Shown here in pieces: positions 46,301 through 55,500 of a stretch of DNA of 64,000 nucleotides. Every line of letters starts with the position of its first letter. Within the stretch, counting starts at the first letter, position 1. This DNA is from Beroe forskalii (lineage: Eukaryota > Ctenophora > Nuda > Beroida > Beroidae): NCBI GenBank assembly GCA_011033025.1, contig WFMF01000001.1, positions 1,417,755 through 1,481,754 on the forward strand, read 5' to 3'. Position numbers and translations under genes: made by a program. The notes beneath the pieces are model-generated. The model was not told where the DNA came from. It ran no database searches and saw only the letters and a list, made by a program, of their open reading frames with translations.

Positions 46301-49300
46301 GTTAAATGGCTTGTTCTAAATAATATATTTTAGCTACAAAATTTTCATTGATAATTGTTTTATAGATGATCGAAAGATTTTGCTGCAACTATCTTAGAGA
46401 CCCCCCTGTTATACTATATAAAGAACATAATATTTTGTGAGTTATAAATAAACTAAATGGATTAATATATTAACACATGCTCACGCTCATTCATTTGCAC
46501 ACAATATATCGTAGAAGTAATGCATTACGCTGAGCAAGACAAATATATAACGAGGTAGGCGGTTTGATTAGAATATTTTGATCAGATGTTCCTTACATAT
46601 TTTAAGAGCAATGGTATAAAGACGTTACTATATATTCATACCGCCTGTAATTTATTTTGTGCGTGGGTTGGGAGTTAACTGTTCACTTGGTGGGCGTTAA
46701 CGCTGTGTCTAGCGAATAATTATTTGGGATGGGCGACTGGGTGCTTTAAAAAGCATTATCTGATTATTGCACTCAGCAGTTTTCTGAAGAGACCGAGCAT
46801 TTTGTTGCTTAGGATTTTTAACATTCTTCATTTTATATCTTGACTTTTTAGTGGCTGATTTTCGAGATATAAATTGTTATATTCAATTCAGGATCTCGGT
46901 AATTAAACAAGTGCATATTCCAATCCTAGATGAGTCTATTTCGATTTCGTTCCCATGATTTTCAATAATTCTTGAATCTATTTTGGGGTTAAGTAAGATG
47001 AGAAGCAAAAGCAGAGATTCTAAAATCAATTTCTCAAGTTGTCAGATCTTGAGAGATTTGGGTATTATTTCAATTCAGCCATATCAAAGAAATAGTGCGA
47101 TTCATCGAGAGCTAAAAAATTTATAAATTACTGAGGCACATTCGCTACAGTGGCATATTCATTATCTGTTTTGGAAGCTTCCTTTGTAGCTTTCCTATCT
47201 GAATTGCTGGCAATTTAGAACTTCAATGCAACTTGAACTGTTATAATTTAATTTTCTACTTAATCTGGTTCTTTTTCTTGAAAGGAGTAATGTTTGACGC
47301 GTTTCGACTTCTAATAAATCTTCCCTAAAATAAATCAATCCCGGATCATACCCCAGCTCTGATGCCTCTATATTTCCAGGTTATGTCAATTAGCCAGACC
47401 GTGTGGAGTCCCTCAATCACGACGACCATCATCGGTCTAATCACCTGCCTCGTTTCCCTAATCTGTATCATGGGTAACATCCTCGCACTCCGTTACTTCC
47501 TAGCGCACCGCAAAACCACCTCCGCACTCAGCTACATCTTCCTAGCCAGTAACGACACCGCCACCCTCCTCCTCTTGGCACCTCTCCAACTTTCCCTGAT
47601 CCGGGGCGCCAGTCAACTGGCAGGGAGCCGCGCAGCGTGCTCCACGTGGGCTGTCCTGTGGTGCGTGACCCGCCGACTTAACAACTTCGTCGTTATGTGG
47701 GTGTTAGGGTGTCGGACAGTGTCGCTAATGTCGCACTTTAAGTACGTGCGGGCAGTGAATATCTACGGGCACATGGTGTCATACAGCCTGCTGCTCCTAC
47801 TCCAGGGACTAGTGCCCGTCATGAGGAATGGAGGATATGTGCAGGACCAGACTGTTGGGATCTGTGATTGGACTTATAACGTGCTTATTGTCAGCAATAG
47901 GACCGGGGTGCGCGCTGTCATGGTTACTGTTGATATGACGGAGTTTGGGGGTCCCGTAGCGGCGGATATTGTAATGATTGTCAGCGCAGTTGTCTTCATC
48001 AAATCAGGTTTGTAGGAGGGGGAGTTTTCTTTTAAAAATTTTACTTTTCAGTTTTACTTTGATTTGTGCTATTGATACCATCTTATCGACTAAAAAATGA
48101 GTCGTCATGTACAATATGGAATTCAATATTGTAGCTCTAGATCCTATTTGTCTGTCATAGTGAAACTGTAACAAGCCTATATATATAGATGGAATTAAAA
48201 CCTTTCCTAATGACGGAAGAAAGAAGCCCATTTTAGGACATATTCGTTCAATTGACAAATTTAAGTGGTTTTGTATTATGCTATTTTTATCACATCGGCA
48301 AAATCGGCCAGTTCAAAATGATATTAGTAATAAGTAATCTCTGATAGCATATAGATTGGAATCGGCGTGGAGTTAAATGGAGACAAATTAGAAATTTTTC
48401 AATCGCCCCATGAATTTCTCGCTAAATATGACCATGATTCATTTTCGATTATCGAACAATAAATCAGCGAATTTTCTCAAGAATTCAACACTTAGTATCC
48501 GAGCCGAAGTATTTTCACTTATAAACTATCCAACCAACCTGATAATTGCTCTGCTACATCCCTTGAATCAAAGAGTTTTATATCAATTAACCACCTGGCG
48601 AATAACCCACATTATAGTTTACTCCCAAATGCTTCATTAATATACGAGACTTTATAATTCGGAGTAACTGTGCGAGACAATAATGAGAAACTACCTAACT
48701 CTATCGCTCACCCCATTTTACAGACATAAAGTATGTGATTTATTATGCATGTTCTCGAGGTTTGTGGGGAAATCATAGAAGATCTCAATTCTCTTAACGT
48801 GAAATTTGAGCGAGATCAAAATATCAAGACATTAGCGCATATGATCACGGCGTAAGCGGAGACGATATTTATCATGTCTGTCGCTGAATTTCGACTGGAC
48901 AATGCCTTACAAAAATATCTTACATATTGTTCAGTTAAAAGTTGGATCAGTTGACATGTTCGAAAATTTTCGTTAAGATTGCACTGGACAAATTTATTTG
49001 TTTAATTTATCAACTCAGTGCTAAATTGCTAAACTACTACACCAAATTCAATATCATGAAAATTTCATGAGTTGATTTTAGTCGTTGAATTTCTTTGCCG
49101 TTTACCAAATTTTAAGGGAACTATTTACCGACTTGTAACTCAAATACTATCATATGAATGTGAGCACCCCGTACATAATAAAATAATCACTCGATGCACT
49201 TCCTCGAGTATTTAATGCTCAGAGGTGTCGTGAAATGAAATGAAGGAAATTGCCATTTAAACGATTTACTATAGCGATTCAAGGTTTGTAATTGATGCCT

Positions 49301-51407
49301 GATTTACTACAAAATCACGAATGAAATAAAATAGAATGGAATATAATGTCAGCATAGGAAACGGATGGAAAATAAATAACAAAGAAAGAAAAGCCAAATC
49401 ATTTTCTGTACCCTCAATATGATAACCGGGGCCTTGCATCCTTAATAACTCTTGCTTATCCTTTCAGGTGACCAAGTTCTGGGTAAAGTCCACATCTCTA
49501 GCGTCTCCACGAAGACCAAAGTAACAGTAACCATCCTAATGCTGGGCTCGTGTCACGTGCTCCTGAACATCCCCCAACTCGTGCAGCTGGTCATGTTCTA
49601 CTCCGCAAACTTCCACAACACCACCTCCCTCCCCCCACTCACAGACCACTCCCTCAAAGTGCTCGTTATCCTCATCTTCCCGCTCATTAACTGCGTGTCT
49701 AACATTGTGATCTACTTCGGCCGCATGAACACGCTCCGGCTGCAGGCCGTGCAGCTGCTCGGCCTGGCGTACATGCACTGGCAGGTATTCACGGACTGCG
49801 TGAAGTACATGTGCCATGAGAATAACCGAGTAGTGCCGTCTACTAGTGAGCAGAGCGAGTTGAACGGAGGAACGGGAGGGGGACGGAGGCAGATGAAGTG
49901 CATGCAGCTGTCAGAGATCATAGACTCGGAGTTAGCTAGTGAGGAGAAGAGGAGATATGTGGATTATTTGTATCAGGGAGAGGAAGAGGGAAGGGAGGAA
50001 GTCCGCTAGTTTGATAAGCGAAATTAGGACGAATTTAAGACTTGATCTATCATTATAAGTTGTACTCTATTGAGTATTGAAAAGGACGTTCAGTGAATCA
50101 TTGAATGATTGATGCAAAAACATGCCTTCTGTTATTAAGGATTCCAGATGCTTTTGGATAAACCTTTTGTAAGCTGTATCTGTTAGCTAAATCGTAGATA
50201 TGTCACTAAGCTTTAAAGATTCAAGTTATAAAATATAAATGACCCTCTACACTATAATTATGGCTTAAAATTTACTGTTGTTGAGAAATATTTTAGTCAG
50301 TAGTGAACGTATTAGTAAGTGTTATGTTCTAATGATCATTGGACATTGAATTCAACTTATATCAAAAAGTGATTTTTCTTTGAAATCCTTTTTATTGTGA
50401 AAACTTCATAAATTTTCTATTTCAAAGCTAGATGGTGAGTGAGTTAAATGACGTTAATTCTGACGATAAAGATAGCTTTATTACTCGTAAATTAGTCAGT
50501 AAGTCACAATCTCTTGGCGTCAGCAAGACTGATGTTACTAAAGAGTTTGAATAATTGACATTCTAGACTCTTAGTTCCTACTATTTTTTTTGCAATCAAT
50601 CAACATAAGAACGATTGTCATGTGAATGATAAGGCTTAGACTAATTGAATAACTAATGATATTTGGGCACAAGAGAATGTGAACTTATCATTCATATAAT
50701 AGAACTGAACTAATGATAGGCAATCTGGTGATGTCATCATCTTGGTTTACAATGGTGAATTGATGATATCATACAGTCTATTACCTTCCCACTCGCTGAC
50801 TGACCTGCATAGAGCTGAGTGCGTCCATTGCTGATCCCTCCACAACGTCTATAACAGCCACACCCCTAATGTTGGGTATTACATCCTGCGCTGCTACCCT
50901 GTGAGATGCTGTGATTAGGGCTGGCAAGAAGGTAAAATACGAGGAAATAGCAGTCTAATCGTACTTACACTTTATCATATTTTATCCTCGTATAATCATA
51001 CAATGAGATAGGGTCGAATGGACCCTCTCACTCGGTCACGGTTGGGTTTGAGTAACTCCTAGGGTAGCAGTTAGGGTATTGGTTAAAATTTTGGGTAACA
51101 GTTTAATAGGGTTTGGATTATGGCTGCAAGGAAGGTGTCGGACTACTCTCGAGAAGCATCAAACCACCTGAAACCCTTTTCACTCCACCAGTACTCACCG
51201 GATAGCCACGGCACCGCCCATGCTATGTCCCATGAGCACTACAGGGGGTTTGTCTTCAGGGTACATAGCACTCCACAACACCCCAACATCTCCTGCTAGA
51301 GTCTCTGCTGATAGGTCTGAGTCGTCTTCTGTCGTAGTGTCGCCATGTCCGCGTTGATCGAACGCAACGACCTGAAGATTTGCGCCGTAATACTGTGCGC
51401 GCAGTAG
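37315..51407 (-). CDS. PPME1: Protein phosphatase methylesterase 1, 5' end not found
   Basis: Six exons join in phase: 51407-51199, 50898-50805, 41419-41321, 41104-40880, 37774-37631 and 37467-37315, giving 307 residues. The enzyme demethylates the C-terminal Leu of PP2A catalytic subunit. The alpha/beta-hydrolase triad is complete: Ser in GHSMGG, Asp in VIDVVEGSAMDAL, His in GHSVHED. The blocks RRPKKFSDKRKAIEWVLKSG, MGYTWRV, SATEKYWPGWYSGMSKLFLS and KLLLLAGPDRLD match PPME1. The 75-codon fourth exon encodes the variable acidic Ser/Glu-rich linker. The last residues (ATGTFNQQSIRPCC) come from the adjacent minisatellite and replace the usual tail. About 90-100 N-terminal residues, including the HGGG oxyanion strand, are not seen. 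The 9.4-kb intron (41420-50804) holds a receptor gene on the other strand and large palindromic repeats. Confidence 0.9.
37775..40879. other. PPME1 intron, 3.1 kb
   Basis: I see no nested gene. A hairpin (ccacctggtgtcac with gtgtcaccaggtgg) at about 39348-39388 is followed by the 14-base palindrome gttgccatggcaac at about 39399-39412. The rest is AT-rich and unremarkable. Confidence 0.45.
39347..39412. repeat. Hairpin plus short palindrome in a PPME1 intron
   Basis: The arms ccacctggtgtcac and gtgtcaccaggtgg pair perfectly around a ~14-base loop. The perfect palindrome gttgccatggcaac follows within 15 bases. Confidence 0.75.
41473..44907. mobile_element. 3.4-kb foldback element with ~1.48-kb arms
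   Basis: The left arm (about 41473-42962) and right arm (about 43430-44907) are inverted copies, roughly 90-95% identical by eye, around a ~470-bp spacer. The outer ends read agtagcccagactaagtcag and its complement. Each arm carries modules of ~175-182 bp, marked by gttatgggcgaaaa-ctgatttt and gttttgggcgcaaa. The innermost ~200 bp of each arm resemble the 3' end of a LINE ORF2: a W-N-x-x-P-like segment, then fragments resembling an FK-x-x-L-K-T-H tail, with broken frames. No transposase is seen. The element lies in the 9.4-kb PPME1 intron, starting ~54 bp from an exon. Confidence 0.85.
42824..43560. pseudogene. Inverted LINE ORF2 3'-end fragments in the foldback core
   Basis: On the plus strand from about 43430, SFAVLGLRLWNVVPKDN resembles the ...RLWN-x-LP... 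motif near the C-terminus of CR1/L2/Jockey-type LINE reverse-transcriptase proteins. It stops a residue later, with FK/LK-type tail residues recoverable in other frames. The mirror copy on the minus strand (42824-43045) reads LVRVCGMLFQKTIKSSIL. The match is short and remembered, so the clade is not assigned. Confidence 0.4.
44593..45943. repeat. Direct tandem duplication of ~650 bp
   Basis: 44593-45239 and 45294-45943 are the same sequence with only a handful of differences. They share the outer ~310 bp of the foldback element's right arm plus ~335 bp of its right flank. A 54-bp spacer (45240-45293), starting tcctacggatacgttcac and containing gatccggaaggatcaacc, separates them and is not part of either copy. 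The near-identity means the duplication is very recent or an assembly overlap. Confidence 0.9.
45944..47361. other. PPME1 intron and upstream region of the receptor gene
   Basis: There is no coding exon that I can support. The stretch is AT-rich, with several runs such as tatatttataaatatatatt near 46155-46210. It should hold the promoter and perhaps a first exon of the receptor gene. Confidence 0.4.
47362..50009 (+). CDS. Rhodopsin-like seven-helix receptor, two exons
   Basis: Exons 47362-48007 and 49468-50009 join in phase 1 to give ~395 residues. Seven hydrophobic segments are visible: TM1 IIGLITCLVSLICIMGNIL with the class A GN motif; TM2 SYIFLASNDTATLLLLAPLQ with the expected N-D; TM3 from ~97 after a Cys, ending WVLGCRTVSLMSHF where DRY would be (CRT here); TM4 VSYSLLLLLQGLVPVM; TM5 AADIVMIVSAVVF; TM6 VTVTILMLGSCHVLLNIP; TM7 VLVILIFPLINCVSNIVIYF, a variant of NPxxY. 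The C-tail is long and acidic (EEEGREEVR). The ligand cannot be inferred; the altered DRY and NPxxY suggest a divergent lineage-specific receptor. An acceptor-like tatatttccag just before the second ATG means the start may lie in an upstream exon. The gene is nested in the 9.4-kb intron of PPME1 on the opposite strand. Confidence 0.75.
48008..49467 (+). other. Intron of the receptor gene
   Basis: The intron is 1460 bp, phase 1, GTTTGT...CTTTCAG. It interrupts the loop between TM5 and TM6. It is AT-rich and shows no repeat or gene. Confidence 0.6.
50985..51115. other. Telomere-like GGGTTTG/GGTTAG tract in a PPME1 intron
   Basis: Between the two upstream PPME1 exons lies a GT-rich tract with words such as ggttgggtttgag, gttagggtattgg and aatagggtttgg. 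It resembles the degenerate TTAGGG cores of the two MITEs on the left of the window, but clear inverted ends were not found. Confidence 0.35.
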
Positions 51408-51639
51408 CTGTGATCGCACGAATTTGCCAAATTTTGTCACAACTGTCAGGAATTTGCCAGTTTGTATTCGTAACTTGTATGTGTACTCAAAGGTCAAATA
51501 GAACAGGTCAAAAGGACGGGAAGAGTGGTCGTGGCAGATAAATTCCGCGGCTTCATAATTGCATAACATAGTCCCAATCATCAAGACAGAATACAGATGA
51601 GGGAGAAATAGTTCAAAGCAAATACACTTCTTTGTCAAA

Positions 51640-52377
51640 AAGGGAATAAGGAACTATAGTATAAACAATTGTTGTATTGATACAACATTCTCTTCATAAT
51701 TGCAAGATATCACGAAAAATGAAAAATAAATACTATGTACCAAAATCCAATCTCACTTAGCACTTCAATTCATTAAATGTTTCATTATTGCGGTTTCTTG
51801 ATTGAATGAATGTTCATAAAATCGATATTTAATAGTAAATTGTAGGCATGGGACCCCCCTTCAGGGGCCAGGCCCCCTAGTTTTCGAAAGGCCACCTCTG
51901 GAAAAATCTTAGGGGGGCTTGGCCCTACCTAGGATTTTTTCAAAAATTTGGGCGTCAACAGAAACTTCAAATTAACGTGTTCAGTTAGACAGAAATCTTC
52001 TTGGAATTAACCTTTTTTAGAGTTTAATCAATCAATAGTTATATAATGTATATTTCTGCAAAATAGCACGAAAATTAGGCTATGAACAATGAAAATTTGC
52101 TTATGTAAATTTCGGCCCCCTTAGATTTCAGGCCTTGCCCACCATTTGCCCCAGAAAGTGTGTAAATGGTATGTTTAGGTAAAAATTCGTTAAAACGACC
52201 TGTTAAGTATAATTGAAACAAAATAATCAAAGAAGAATCAATGGGTTCGATAATAATAGCTACCTAACTACTTTTCGTTAACGGAATGTCATAATACAAA
52301 TACGAAATATTCTAAAATCTGAAATCAGTGGAAAAGTATGAACGATGAAATGATTTTAGATTAGTAACCACAAAATG
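51640..52377. other. Gap between PPME1 and the J-protein gene
   Basis: At 51847-52155 lies a C/G-run-rich repeat (gggaccccccttcagg and gccccctagttttcg) resembling a dispersed element. The rest is AT-rich. I searched it for the missing PPME1 N-terminal exon and found none. Confidence 0.4.
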
Positions 52378-52383
52378 TTTATT
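52378..52383 (-). terminator. Candidate polyadenylation signal of the J-protein gene
   Basis: TTTATT on the plus strand gives AATAAA on the minus strand about 200 bases past the stop codon at 52581. Confidence 0.5.
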
Positions 52384-52580
52384 CTCATTGTATCGAAAAG
52401 GAAATCAAAAAAGTTCTATTTTCAATGTGAAAAACTTATTGTCTTCACTCTTCAAACGCCAACTCAATAATCAACTCGATCCCACTATGTATAGATAATG
52501 ATAATATTATGTACACGGTGATAAAACTTCACTTAAACTTGAACTCTTAAACTCTTAACAAATCTCATCTCGTCCCGTTT

Positions 52581-55500
52581 CTAGTCCCCGAAAAGTCTCC
52601 TGACACCGTATTTCTGTTCTGGAGTAAGGGACGGAGGAAAGACGACTTCGACAGTAACTAGCAGATCCCCGTAGTGTCCTGGCTGCTTGCTTATCGGCAT
52701 CCCGCATCCCTTGATCTTCCTCTTAGCTCCGGGACGGACTGTGTTATCCCCGATAGGTATGGGTATCTTCTGCGGGGGAGATGAGACGGTGAAAGGCAGG
52801 AATTGTTTTTGAATTGTCATGAAATGCAAAGAAGTATTGACGTAACAATCTGATTTCACTGAAATTTATGTTCAACTACTGAACTAATTTCTATCGATCG
52901 GCTGAATTTCGTATCTTTAATCGTACGCGCATGAAATATAACCCTCGAGGGCGCTAGCCCGAGTGGGATAATGGGATATACCTCTGTCATCTATATCCCC
53001 TCCCCAATAAGGCAATAACACTCAGCACCCACAACGCATGCCCACATTCTCCTGACCCGCAAGCCCCCATTCTCCTTACTCCCATGCCCCCATTCCCCTT
53101 ACCCCTTCCCATACATTTCAGCTCTATGATAATTACCTCTTGGGTTATTGCAGGGACTATTATCTCAAAGTTCCCACACAGCGCTTCCACCAGTGATATC
53201 TGGGCTGTGTACTGCAGGTCGTTGCCTGAAATGTAGAGGAGTAAATTCACCCAAAGAGGGAACCACACGGTGACAGTTCGAACTGCAGTTTTGTGTACGC
53301 GGTGTGAGTTTGTGCGGCGTAAAGACATATAAATAACATGTCTGTACGCCCGCGCACACCAAATTTCAGTTTGAACTACCACTTGAAGGAAAAGGGTACC
53401 TTATTGGCCTTTATTTAGCCGGCCTTTTTTTTCAACCGGCCCTTTTTTTAACCGGCCCTATGGACAAAAATCGAATCATTTTTGAACCATTTTAGCCGGC
53501 CCCTTGGACAAAATTTTTTGAAGTGGTTGTCAAAACAAAACAAAAAATAGCCACAAAAACCAACTTACACTAAAGTAAATTGTATCAAAAAACTCAAATA
53601 CTGGTCTAATATCATGATTTAGGTCATTATCTTTGTTATATTATGACGCTCAAATGAATTTGCCAGTACATAAGCCAAGTAAGAAAAGTTTCATCTGACC
53701 TCAATCAACTGGCCTTTAATTTAATCGGCCCCATTTTATATAAATTGCTAACCGGTACCAGATGAGTTCATATGTCAGCACTGGGTACTACCGAAAATTT
53801 TGATTTTTTCGATCATTTTTGGGGAATGAGCGGGCAAAGTTGATGTGATATTTCACGTCAAAGTTTGTTGTCCATTTTTTGGGAACCATACCGTTAAATG
53901 TTGACTTGCATGCATAGATTCAACATGTCCAAGATAAACCTAAATCTGTTTGAAAATCGCAATTGATTGGCGGTTGTTTATGGCCATGGCTACCCTAAGA
54001 AAAGTTGTTAGCCCGTCATTTTTGAGCTAAAGTGGGATTCCACATATAGTGCCTTTAGAAGTTTCATTATGTGCCAAAGGGCTGGGCATTATTATAGTTC
54101 ACATAATAAATAAGGCAAATTAACATTTTGTTGTAATAATAATATCATCCCACAACGAATAATTCTTACCGAGAACTAAATATACTATTAAATTTGTTAA
54201 GTTCATGTTCCCTGAATTTTGGATTTTTGCTTTTTTTTTTAACTATTTTTATACCCAAAATGCGTTTTGCTTTATTTTCAGCCTACGAATATCGTGAGAC
54301 TTTCAGCTTTGGCGCAACGAATGCAATCATCGAGTTTATATAACTAGAATAAACATATTTCTAAATCGCTCAGGAAAAAGTTACGGGCCAAAACTGATTT
54401 TTGTCGTTTCTGGCTTATAAAGGTGAAAAATCGTATATCTCAGCCCAGGAAAGTCGTAGAGACTTCGTTTTGGGCGCAAACGAATCGGAAACATCAAGTT
54501 TATTTGTAACTTGTGAATCAACATGTGTAAAATGCTCAGAAAAAAGTTATGGTCCAAAAACCATTTTATCGACCCAAAATATGGCCCTATCTCGGCCGAG
54601 GAGTATCATAGAGACTCGATTTTGGGCTCGAAATATTTCGAGGGGTCATATTTATATATGACTTGTGAACAAACATATAGCTTAAAACGCTCAGGAAACG
54701 AGCTTTGAGCCAAAAACTGTTCTAAGATCATTTTTGCCATCTCATAAAATTATGGTTTGGAAGGTTTGGCCCATAACCTGTTTCCTGAGCGTTTTGAGCT
54801 ATATGTTTGTTCACAAGTCATATATAAATATGACCCTCGAAATATTTCGAGCCCAAAATCGAGTCTTTATGATAATTCTCGGGCCGAGATAGGGCCATAT
54901 TTTGGGTCAATAAAATGGTTTTGGACCATAACTTTTTCTGAGCATTTTAGAGCACATGTTGATTCACAAGTTACAAATAAACTTGATGTTTCCGATCTGT
55001 TTGCGCCCAAAACGAAGTCTCTATGACTTTCCTGGGCTGAGATACGATTTTTTCACCTTTATAAGCCAGAAACGACAAAATCAGTTTTTGGCCCTTAACT
55101 TTTTCCTGAGCGATTTAGAGTATATGTTTGTTCACAAGTCACATATAAACTCGATGATTGCGATTCGTTTGCGCCCAAAACGAAGTCTCTACGATATTCG
55201 TAGGCTGTAAAATAGCCAAAACACGCATTTTTGGGCCTTAAAATGGTTATATCAAGAAATTAAAAGCAGAAAATCCAAAATTGGCTCCGGGAAGTTGAAC
55301 AGCATGAAATTTTACATCAAATGAAGTATATTAAGTTCTCGGTGGGAAATTATTCATTGTGGGATGATGAAATATTGTGTACAATTACAGCAAAATGTTA
55401 AATTTTGCCACTTATTTGATAATTATGTGAGGTATAACTGATGCCCGGCTTAGCCCTTTGGCACGCATGTAGAGCTTCTAAAGGCACACATTTCCATATG

